Positions 1-4,789 of a DNA stretch of 6,574 nt are shown in pieces (position 1 is the first letter of the stretch; each line of letters begins with the position of its first letter). Made by a program: the position numbers and the translations under genes. The stretch is taken from NCBI GenBank assembly GCA_017940955.1, contig JAGAXP010000056.1, positions 1 through 6,574 of the forward strand. The letters are read 5' to 3'. Origin of the DNA: Oribacterium sp. (GTDB lineage: Bacteria > Bacillota_A > Clostridia > Lachnospirales > Lachnospiraceae). The notes beneath the pieces are model-generated. The model was not told the origin of the DNA and ran no database searches. It was given only the letters and a program-made list of their open reading frames with translations.

Positions 1-170
1 ATATTTTTTTAATGGTCCAGACGTAGACCATCCTTTTGGAAAGTAGGTACACGCGTATCGAATTCTCGGGTAAACACTGAAATAACCGGTCATATCCTGC
101 CCTATATGGTCAGGTGGAATCGGGTGAATCTAAGTGAGAATCCCACGGATTTATCCGTGGGAGTACGTCA
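1..170 (+). mobile_element. Right end of an IS200/IS605-type (tnpB) element, partial
   Basis: The stretch ends with a strong hairpin: TCCCACGG (141-148) pairs with CCGTGGGA (155-162) around an ATTTAT loop, followed by GTACGTCA. The lead-in, GGTGAATCTAAGTGAGAA (123-140), together with this hairpin and a short GTACGTCA-like tail is what I recognise from the 3' ends of IS200/IS605 elements of the tnpB-only (IS1341-like) type in Firmicutes. In that family the subterminal hairpin is bound by the HUH transposase TnpA, and tnpB lies just upstream on the same strand, so tnpB should be to the left of base 1. No left end or transposase gene is in the window. The exact element boundary, around 168-178, cannot be fixed without an empty site. 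The recognition is from memory of the family pattern, not from an alignment. Confidence 0.55.
12..168 (+). ncRNA. Candidate omega RNA (reRNA) 3' portion of a tnpB element
   Basis: TnpB nucleases use a guide RNA transcribed from the 3' end of tnpB through the right end of the element, with the guide being the flanking DNA just past that end. Here, structured DNA runs up to the terminal hairpin: ATGGTC (12-17) pairs with GACCAT (26-31) across an 8-nt loop, and the 8-10 bp hairpin 141-162 closes the region. If this is such an RNA, its guide would begin near 169 and read into the AT-rich sequence that follows. The 5' end and any link to an intact TnpB are outside the window, so activity cannot be judged. 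This is inference from element architecture. Confidence 0.35.
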
Positions 171-180
171 AAAATCATAA

Positions 181-378
181 TATAATTGGAAAAAAGATGC
201 TGATCAACTGGAAATAAGCTTGCAAAATAATAAAGGAAAAATCATTAGCGAAATAAATCAAAATGATTATTTGAAAAAGTTTATAAGAAACAAAAAATAC
301 TTCATCAATTCTATGGAAAAAATATTTACTCGTATTTATAATAAAAAACAAATACGTCTATCTATTTATTCTTTTTAG
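181..378 (+). pseudogene. Orphan 3' coding remnant next to the transposon end
   Basis: An open frame of 65 codons runs from just after the TAA at 178-180 to TAG at 376-378, in DNA of very low GC. It has no convincing start: the first ATG is at 313 and has no ribosome binding site. The predicted peptide begins YNWKKDADQLEIS and ends KKQIRLSIYSF. It is lysine, asparagine and isoleucine rich with a basic tail, resembling the C-terminus of a larger protein, but I do not recognise the family. It begins exactly where the IS200/IS605-like right end stops, which suggests that insertion or a related deletion removed the rest of the gene. The promoter of the next gene lies inside it. A chance open frame is possible, although 65 codons without a stop is unusual at this AT content. 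Confidence 0.4.
314..342 (+). promoter_or_regulatory. Candidate sigma-A promoter for the Lys/Ala-rich protein gene
   Basis: TGGAAA (314-319, four of six matches to TTGACA) and a perfect TATAAT (337-342) are separated by 17 bp. Transcription would begin near 349, giving a leader of about 46 nt before the ATG at 395. The leader contains the ribosome binding site AGGAAAGGA (377-385). Confidence 0.45.
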
Positions 379-394
379 GAAAGGAAACTTATTT

Positions 395-904
395 ATGGAA
401 AACGAAGAAGTAAAGGTTGTTGATCAGCCAAAGACAGAAGAAAAGCCGGCAGAAGAAAAGAAGGTTGAAGCACCTGCAAAGGCAGCTCCTAAGAAGAGAG
501 GGCCTAAGGCTAAGAGTGCTGCTAAGAAGCCGGTAAAGAAGACTGTAGCAAAGAAGAACGAGGCAGCTGCAGAAGTAAAGAAGGATGATGTTAAGGCTCC
601 TGTAGAGAAGAAAACTCCTGCAAAGAGAGGACCTAAGAAGGCTGCTAAGACAGCAACAAAGGCACCAGTAAAGGCAGCTGCAAAGGCTGTTCCTGAAACA
701 AAGTTTGATTTTGCTAAAACAACTTTCGAGTATGATGGTAAGAAGTTCACTGCAGAAAGCATTAACGAAAAAGTTTTAGAATATTTAAATAAGCATCCCT
801 ATATTAGTGCCAATGTGATCGAGACATTTGTAAATATCGGCGAAAAGCGCATCTACTTTACAGTAGACGGGTTCGGGAACCCTGATTTTACAATAGACCT
901 TTAA
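395..904 (+). CDS. Lys/Ala/Pro-rich basic protein with DUF6465-like C-terminal domain
   Basis: The 169-residue product has two parts. Residues 1-103 are low complexity, dominated by Lys, Ala, Pro and Glu, starting acidic and becoming strongly basic, as in histone H1-like tails. KRGPK occurs at residues 34-38 and 77-81; this resembles, but is not, the AT-hook core RGRP. Residues about 104-169 form a compact domain with the pattern FEYDGKKF, a helix around ESINEKVLEYL, then KRIYFTVDGFGNPDFTIDL. I associate this layout (basic KKxAPAKK tail, short domain ending YYVxNxxxxGxIDL) with DUF6465 proteins of Lachnospiraceae, whose function is unknown. The start is supported by AGGAAAGGA nine bases upstream. 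No signal peptide or membrane segment is present, so it is probably cytoplasmic. Nucleic-acid binding is inferred only from charge and the RGPK repeats. The gene appears monocistronic, with a terminator at 1099-1129. Confidence 0.75.
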   Translation: MENEEVKVVDQPKTEEKPAEEKKVEAPAKAAPKKRGPKAKSAAKKPVKKTVAKKNEAAAEVKKDDVKAPVEKKTPAKRGPKKAAKTATKAPVKAAAKAVPETKFDFAKTTFEYDGKKFTAESINEKVLEYLNKHPYISANVIETFVNIGEKRIYFTVDGFGNPDFTIDL

Positions 905-915
905 GAATAAAAGAA

Positions 916-985
916 CAAAAACCAAAAAAATTTTTTTGAGAAAAAATCAAGCAAAAAACCAAAAAAATTTTTTTGACGAAAAATC
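916..985. repeat. Two tandem A7T7 units, 37-bp period
   Basis: The unit CCAAAAAAATTTTTTTGA occurs at 922-939 and 959-976. It sits within longer similar stretches (916-948 and 952-985) that begin C(A)5-6 and end in a GAAAAATC-like sequence. Each core has seven A followed by seven T, a sequence type known to be stiff and intrinsically curved. The copies lie just behind the stop codon of the Lys/Ala-rich protein gene. A GC stem is lacking, so they are not typical terminators. Their role is unknown. Confidence 0.7.
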
Positions 986-992
986 CAAAAAA

Positions 993-1015
993 TGAACAAA
1001 ACCCTATCTTGTTCA
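993..1015. other. Short inverted repeat TGAACAA/TTGTTCA
   Basis: TGAACAA (993-999) and TTGTTCA (1009-1015) are perfect inverted repeats with a 9-base spacer. No T tract follows, so it is not an intrinsic terminator. It could be a weak RNA hairpin or a dimeric protein binding site. Apart from this and the flanking A7T7 units, I see nothing identifiable in 1016-1098. Confidence 0.35.
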
Positions 1016-1098
1016 AATAACATTGCAATATGGGAAACAGGGGAGAGTTTGAAATTTTTTCTGTAAATATGGGTATTCTATGATAATTTAGATTTATG

Positions 1099-1129
1099 AG
1101 GGAGCAATCAAACTGGTTGCTTCCTTTTT
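1099..1129 (+). terminator. Rho-independent terminator
   Basis: GGGAGCAA (1100-1107) pairs with TTGCTTCC (1117-1124), with one G-U pair in the RNA and a 9-nt loop, followed by TTTTT (1125-1129). It is the likely end of the transcript starting upstream of 395, about 195 bases past that stop codon, so the A7T7 units would be in the 3' UTR. Confidence 0.75.
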
Positions 1130-1168
1130 CTGACTATATATTTATTAAAGATATAAGTCAATATCAGT

Positions 1169-1213
1169 TTGTGATTGTACCAAGGATTGTAGTATGATTA
1201 TTTGCATATGCAA
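1169..1213 (+). promoter_or_regulatory. Candidate promoter and overlapping palindrome before the DUF1801 gene
   Basis: TTGTGA (1169-1174) and TATGAT (1193-1198) are 18 bp apart, matching sigma-A consensus at four and five of six positions. The expected start point, near 1205, falls within the perfect 12-bp palindrome TTGCATATGCAA (1202-1213). A second small inverted repeat, CGAT-AA-ATCG, follows at 1215-1224. A palindrome over the start point could be an operator, but no regulator is identifiable here. Confidence 0.4.
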
Positions 1214-1244
1214 TCGATAAATCGCAATTTGAAGAGGTGAAGCC

Positions 1245-1652
1245 ATGGCATGGAAATGTCCGAAATGCGGCAGAGAGTTCAGCAGACAAAACCAGGACCA
1301 TTACTGTGTGAAACCGCAGAATATTGATGAATACATTGCTGTCCAGGATGAGAAATTTAAGCCTAGATTAATGGAGATCCGGGAGATCCTTCGTGATGCA
1401 CTGCCGGACGCGGAGGAAAGGATCTCCTGGTCGATGCCCACTTATTGGAAAGGTCGTAATATCATTCATTTCGCAGCATCAAAGAAACATCTGGGCATTT
1501 ATCCCGGTGATGAGGCTACAGCTGTATTTACGGAGGAACTCTCCGATTATGACGTAAGCAAGGGCACGATACGGATCCCCTATGATCAGCCTTTACCGGA
1601 AGCACTGATCATAAGGATCGCAAAATGGTGCTTTGAGAACTATTCCAAATAA
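1245..1652 (+). CDS. DUF1801 (YdhG-like) protein with N-terminal zinc-finger motif
   Basis: The 135-residue protein opens with a likely metal site: C5-x2-C8 and H19-x-C21 in CPKCGREFSRQNQDHYC. This type of short N-terminal finger is seen in front of DUF1801 and DUF5655 domains. The rest fits the DUF1801 fold (frataxin/YdhG-like): an N-terminal helix (residues about 27-52), the conserved EERISWSMPTYWKGR segment (58-71), HFAASKKHLGIYPG (75-88), and KGTIRIPYDQPLP (106-118), followed by a closing helix. Some members are labelled iron chaperones in databases, but the biochemical role is not established. The ATG at 1245 is supported by AGAGGTGA ending four bases upstream. The stop is only 14 bases before the damaged GNAT gene, so the two were probably an operon. 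GC content is higher than in the AT-rich region to the left. Confidence 0.85.
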   Translation: MAWKCPKCGREFSRQNQDHYCVKPQNIDEYIAVQDEKFKPRLMEIREILRDALPDAEERISWSMPTYWKGRNIIHFAASKKHLGIYPGDEATAVFTEELSDYDVSKGTIRIPYDQPLPEALIIRIAKWCFENYSK

Positions 1653-1666
1653 GGTGTAAAGATGGT

Positions 1667-2130
1667 ATGAAGAACGCAATAGAGATCCGTTGTATTCGGG
1701 AAAACGAACTCGGCCTTCTCAAAGACTTTTTATATGAAGCCATATTCATTCCGGAAGGTGTGGAGCCGCCTTCGAGAGATATTGTAGAGAAACCGGAGCT
1801 GCGCGTATACACTGATGGTTTCGGTACAAAGTCTGGAGACAACTGCTTCGTCGCAATCCACGACGGAAAAAAGTTGGGGCTGTCTGGACGAGGATCATGA
1901 ATGATTACGGCCAAGTGGATGATGAAACACCTTCATTTGCAATTTCACTGTACAAGAAGTATCGGAGAAAAGGGATCGGCACGAGGCTTATGGATGAAAT
2001 GCTGGAGAACCTTCGTGATCAAGGCTATAAAAGAGTTTCTCTCGCTGTTCAGAAGGCTAACTATGCTGTCAATATAAATAGATTACTGATTTTTTTTCCA
2101 ATTCATCTCATGGAAAATATATCCTTTTAA
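1667..2130 (+). pseudogene. GNAT acetyltransferase gene, frameshifted and truncated at 3' end
   Basis: GNAT enzymes transfer acetyl from acetyl-CoA to amines. The first part (1667-about 1872, frame 2) gives the N-terminal strand and helix, MKNAIEIRCIRENELGLL, and continues to FVAIHDGKK. The matching continuation, VGAVWTRIMNDYG, DDETPSFAISLYKKYRRKGIGTRLM (the acetyl-CoA binding motif, RRKGIG) and SLAVQKANYAV, lies in frame 1 from 1873 to about 2070. The shift falls in the A6 run 1867-1872; one more A would restore the frame. Read in frame 2, the run is A AAA AAG, a classic -1 slippery site in the correct phase. The 3' end is also lost: after KANYAV the expected strand and helix (a YEKxGF-like segment) are replaced by unrelated residues up to TAA at 2128-2130, overlapping the convergent ATPase gene. 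Two lesions make a pseudogene most likely. The substrate is unknown. Confidence 0.8.
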
Positions 2131-3432
2131 TCTGAACAGAACATACAAGGGTATGCTCCAAATATGTGTCTCACCATCCATGATATCTCCCACATTTTTA
2201 AGAGATGTTTTTACGGCAATCTTTGGCTTATATCTGTTGCAGAAAAGATGGAGACTCTTTGCCTTGGTATTATCTGCAGCTTTAACCTCTATAGGGAGAA
2301 GAACTCCTTCATAATCCGTCAGAAAATCCAATTCAGCATCTGCCTTGGTTCTCCAGAAATAACTCTGTATTCCCATGCTGCAAAGCTGCACCATGACATA
2401 GTTTTCTGTAAGTGCACCTTTAAAGTGAATAAAGGTTGCGTCACCATCGAGTATTGTCCGGTAATTTATATTGGATTTCTTCCTTAAAAGGCCTACGTCA
2501 GACATATAAACCTTGAAATATGTATTGTCAGCCATGCCTGACAGAGGTATTTCCGGAGTCGGAACCATGTTCAGTTTATATGCTATTCCGGCATTGACAA
2601 TCCATTCAAGAGCATCTTCTAAATCCTTTGCCCTTGCCCCGCTTTTTACATGTGAGAATATGAATTTATTATTATCCTTTGCTATCTGAGTAGGAATGGC
2701 ATCCCATATTAGCTTTATCTTCGTTGCAGTTTCAGGAGTGGTATGTTTTCCAAAATCATTGGCGTAGTCTTTGAGAATCCGGTTCTGTACTTCTTCAACC
2801 TCAGCATAGTCATGCGTATCAATCCATGTCTGAACAGCTTCAGGCATTCCACCAACTATATAATAGTTTTTCAGATATTTTTCCAGTGGAACAGTATAAA
2901 GCTCCGGAATCTCTCTTTCATAAGGCAGCTTTGATAATCCATCAATATACTTACTTCCACCATCGGCAATAACGAACTCTTCAAAGCTCATGGGGAACAT
3001 CTCAAGTCTGTCCACCTTACCTACTGGAAAAGATATTCCCTCTTTCCTCAGAGAAACGCCTAAAAGGGATCCTGCAGCTACAATATGAAGGTCGCTCATA
3101 TTTTCACAGAAATATTTGAGTGACTGTATAGCTCTGGGACAGTCCTGTATCTCGTCAAAGAATACCAATGTTGCTCCGGGAGTGATCTTTTTTCCCCTAA
3201 CCACACTTCCGAGTTCGTCTATTATTCTGTCAGTATCAAAATCGTAATCAAATACGGACTTTAATCCTTCATTTCCATCAAAATTAAAATAAGCAAGATC
3301 TTCAAATTCACTTTCTGCGAAAGCTTTTATCAGAAATGTCTTCCCACATTGACGAACGCCTGTCACAAGCAAAGGTTTTCTGCGTTTTTTATTCTTCCAT
3401 TTTTTTAGTTCTTCAAACGCCATTCTATCCAT
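2083..3432 (-). CDS. AAA ATPase with C-terminal DUF4143 domain
   Basis: This 449-residue protein has the standard architecture of the ATP-binding, DUF4143-containing family. Walker A is GVRQCGKT (residues 25-32) and Walker B is TLVFFDE (88-94), followed by Q96 in the usual DEIQ. A sensor-like segment, HIVAAGSLLG, lies at 116-125 and GGMPEAV at 194-200. The DUF4143 part contains RTKADAELDFL (361-371) and PIEVKA (380-385); the E/D and ExK residues (E367, D369, E382, K384) resemble a PD-(D/E)XK nuclease core. Members are common in anaerobe genomes, often as multicopy accessory genes. Their function is unproven and no partner is nearby. The start ATG has AAGGAG (minus strand) about nine bases upstream. 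A second ATG at codon 4 is further from the site. No membrane segment is seen. The tail after IWSIPLY (residues 424-430) is longer than I expect and may have been altered where it meets the broken GNAT gene. Confidence 0.9.
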   Translation of the reverse strand: MDRMAFEELKKWKNKKRRKPLLVTGVRQCGKTFLIKAFAESEFEDLAYFNFDGNEGLKSVFDYDFDTDRIIDELGSVVRGKKITPGATLVFFDEIQDCPRAIQSLKYFCENMSDLHIVAAGSLLGVSLRKEGISFPVGKVDRLEMFPMSFEEFVIADGGSKYIDGLSKLPYEREIPELYTVPLEKYLKNYYIVGGMPEAVQTWIDTHDYAEVEEVQNRILKDYANDFGKHTTPETATKIKLIWDAIPTQIAKDNNKFIFSHVKSGARAKDLEDALEWIVNAGIAYKLNMVPTPEIPLSGMADNTYFKVYMSDVGLLRKKSNINYRTILDGDATFIHFKGALTENYVMVQLCSMGIQSYFWRTKADAELDFLTDYEGVLLPIEVKAADNTKAKSLHLFCNRYKPKIAVKTSLKNVGDIMDGETHIWSIPLYVLFRLKGYIFHEMNWKKNQ

Positions 3433-3484
3433 AAGAATTGCTCCTTACATCTAATATACCCACAAGCAGATAATAACGTTTTTT

Positions 3485-3556
3485 GACCGAATATTCAATC
3501 AAAAATTGCATTTTTCGACCGAATAACGAAAAGCAAATAACATTAATAGACCGAAT
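3485..3556. repeat. Three GACCGAAT direct repeats at exact 32-bp spacing
   Basis: GACCGAAT occurs at 3485-3492, 3517-3524 and 3549-3556, with two 24-bp spacers of unrelated sequence. The first two copies are preceded by a T-rich run. A 32-bp period is close to three helical turns, so all three sites would face the same side of the DNA. They lie in the divergent region between the ATPase gene (minus) and the membrane-anchored protein gene (plus). This suggests operator or activator sites for an unidentified DNA-binding protein acting on one or both genes. Confidence 0.7.
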
Positions 3557-3600
3557 CGCGTCGCAAAGGCTGTGCTTCCTCCCAACAGCTTGTTAAAATA

Positions 3601-3620
3601 TATAATAGCTGACATGGAGG
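3601..3620 (+). promoter_or_regulatory. TATAAT -10 box and strong RBS before the membrane protein gene
   Basis: TATAAT (3601-3606) is a perfect -10 box, but the sequence 16-18 bp upstream, in a run around TTCCTCCC, has no good -35 match. That would fit a promoter helped by an activator bound to the GACCGAAT repeats, the nearest of which ends about 45 bp upstream of the -10. GGAGG (3616-3620), continuing as GGAGGTGA, sets the ATG at 3629 as the start. Confidence 0.4.
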
Positions 3621-3628
3621 TGATTAAA

Positions 3629-4519
3629 ATGGAACGAAAGCGTCTTAATAACGAGAATGAGCTGGTGTTTTTTGTTATGCTGATGGTTTCGTGTATCCTG
3701 TCATTTTTGATAGTTTGTAGACCGTTTCAAAAACAAGAGAGCAGCACAGCTGTTACTTACAGTGAGTTTAAGGCGCTGGCATCTGATCAGAAAAAAGAAG
3801 AATTTTCTAAACTTACCGGGCAGGAGATATATGATCTTGTAAATAATAGTGATGAGAATTGGCCGGTGACAGCATATGACCTTATAACTCCACGCAATGC
3901 TAAGTGGACGATAGTTCTGTTTGATAATAATGGAGATATTCATTTTAACCTTGCATGGCCGCACTATGGGGGTTTTTTACCTGAGAGCATAGCATCAATC
4001 AAAGAGCTTTCCGGAACAGTTGATGTGAGCAGAGACGGAGGAGATGGCGGGTATTCCATGTCCTACGGAAGAAACAAAGATGGAAGCTATCCGGATGATT
4101 CACAGAGAAGTGTCCCTAAAAGCTCTGCTACGGTTCGAACCGGAACATTGGATATCGATAAGTATAAAGAGGTAGTCGAGATAGTAGTAAGTGAAAACAG
4201 TGAAGAAGAACGACTTGCTGCGCTAACAGATATGGACTACAACGAGGATATTGCTGCACGTTTCATAGCTGATCAGACCGCATGGCTGACACGTGATGAA
4301 GTTGCCGGACCGGATAATATTTCGAATGGTGTAGCCTCTGTAGGACACGAAGTTGAAAGCAGTTATGGCTATTATGGAGTTACTGCCCCTTGGAAAGCCG
4401 GGGACCTTGATTTATGTGGCGGCGCCGGACAGATAAATACCGTTTTCAGTTGGGGAACCTTGTGCGATTCCGGGCTGATATATGACATTGGAGAAGCTGA
4501 AATCAAGATTGCAAGTTAA
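3629..4519 (+). CDS. Membrane-anchored extracellular protein of unknown function
   Basis: I do not recognise this 296-residue protein. A short basic N-terminus, MERKRLNNENE, precedes one hydrophobic segment (residues about 12-30, LVFFVMLMVSCILSFLIVC). By the positive-inside rule this should be an uncleaved signal anchor with the remaining roughly 265 residues outside the cell. There is no good lipobox. The external part begins with a lysine- and glutamate-rich stretch (about 34-75), then a likely beta region, KWTIVLFDNNGDIHFNL (92-108). A Gly/Ser/Tyr/Asp-rich low-complexity segment follows (about 135-160), then helices around 176-220, and a C-terminal part with two cysteines (C263, C279) that could form a disulphide. 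The start at 3629 is chosen because GGAGGTGA lies just upstream; the frame remains open to a GTG at 3572 with no ribosome binding site. It is divergent from the ATPase gene and shares the GACCGAAT region. A terminator follows at 4671-4708. Confidence 0.75.
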   Translation: MERKRLNNENELVFFVMLMVSCILSFLIVCRPFQKQESSTAVTYSEFKALASDQKKEEFSKLTGQEIYDLVNNSDENWPVTAYDLITPRNAKWTIVLFDNNGDIHFNLAWPHYGGFLPESIASIKELSGTVDVSRDGGDGGYSMSYGRNKDGSYPDDSQRSVPKSSATVRTGTLDIDKYKEVVEIVVSENSEEERLAALTDMDYNEDIAARFIADQTAWLTRDEVAGPDNISNGVASVGHEVESSYGYYGVTAPWKAGDLDLCGGAGQINTVFSWGTLCDSGLIYDIGEAEIKIAS

Positions 4520-4608
4520 GAAGTTAGATATACAATCGTGAATGATTTATTGAAAATTGATAGGAATGAAAAGCAGTATGATTCCTCGGATTTTAGAAAT
4601 AGCATTTG

Positions 4609-4637
4609 TTGACAAAAGAGTTTAATAAAACTATTAT
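4609..4637 (+). promoter_or_regulatory. Near-consensus sigma-A promoter with no ORF behind it
   Basis: A perfect TTGACA (4609-4614) and TATTAT (4632-4637, five of six) are separated by exactly 17 bp, the best promoter match in the window. The predicted start is near 4644. The first downstream feature is the intrinsic terminator at 4671-4708, with no ATG or ribosome binding site between. Confidence 0.55.
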
Positions 4638-4643
4638 TTTAAT

Positions 4644-4708
4644 TAATTCAAGCTTCCAATCTAATAACGCAAAGAGCCGTCCCTTTCTCAAGCAGGGGGC
4701 GGCTTTTT
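4644..4708 (+). ncRNA. Candidate short non-coding RNA, about 65 nt
   Basis: The interval runs from the predicted start of the strong promoter at 4609-4637 to the T tract of the terminator at 4671-4708. It contains no start codon. A transcript would have about 30 unstructured AU-rich bases followed by the terminator hairpin, the usual layout of a small regulatory RNA in Firmicutes. The alternative is that the terminator simply ends the upstream membrane protein transcript and the promoter match is fortuitous. No known RNA family is recognised. Confidence 0.3.
4671..4708 (+). terminator. Strong rho-independent terminator
   Basis: AGCCGTCCC (4675-4683) pairs with GGGGCGGCT (4696-4704), with one G-U pair and a loop of about 12 nt. 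Outer A/T pairs extend the stem (4671-4674 with 4705-4708), and the run of T at 4704-4708 follows. It would end transcription of the membrane-anchored protein gene and of any RNA from the 4609 promoter. Confidence 0.8.
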
Positions 4709-4737
4709 GATTTCCGTGGTTATAATTCCCGATATCA

Positions 4738-4789
4738 AAAAAGCAAGAAGAAACTCCGCCTCTTAAAAGGTAGAGTTTCTTTTTGCTTT
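4738..4789 (-). terminator. Long hairpin, terminator-like in the minus direction
   Basis: AAGCAAGAAGAAACTC (4741-4756) is almost perfectly complementary to GAGTTTCTTTTTGCTT (4773-4788), with a single wobble over 16 bp. Further pairing within the 16-nt loop (CC 4759-4760 with GG 4769-4770) is possible. On the minus strand the hairpin is followed by TTTTTT, giving a good intrinsic terminator. On the plus strand only TTTA follows. No minus-strand gene that would need it lies between here and the right end of the window. Confidence 0.55.

Noticed and set aside
13..180. Open frame read through the transposon right end as a real protein
   Set aside because: It has no start with a ribosome binding site, and its sequence follows the hairpin and conserved element end, which is better explained as structured non-coding DNA or RNA.
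424..762. Minus-strand open frame opposite the Lys/Ala-rich gene
   Set aside because: Its Ala/Phe-rich product is the mirror of AAG/GCT-rich codons on the plus strand. It has no ribosome binding site and the plus-strand gene is well supported.
1030..1083. Seventeen-codon ORF starting ATG 1030
   Set aside because: There is no ribosome binding site and no coding signal beyond chance.
1049..1087. Promoter with TTGAAA (1049-1054) and TATGAT/GATAAT (1079-1087)
   Set aside because: The spacing of TTGAAA to TATGAT is 24 bp, too long. The alternative GATAAT has only a poor -35 (TTCTGT), and a transcript would meet the terminator at 1099 within a few bases.
1897..2130. The second GNAT half as an independent gene starting at 1897
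   Set aside because: There is no ribosome binding site, the GNAT reading continues smoothly upstream of the ATG in the same frame back to 1873, and the C-terminus is not GNAT-like.
3485..3556. CRISPR-like array (three repeats, equal spacers)
   Set aside because: The repeated part is only 8 bp, far shorter than CRISPR repeats, there are only three copies, and no cas gene is nearby. Operator-like sites fit better.
3572..3628. Longer start (GTG at 3572) for the membrane-anchored protein
   Set aside because: No ribosome binding site precedes it, and TATAAT and GGAGGTGA lie downstream of it, placing the start at 3629.
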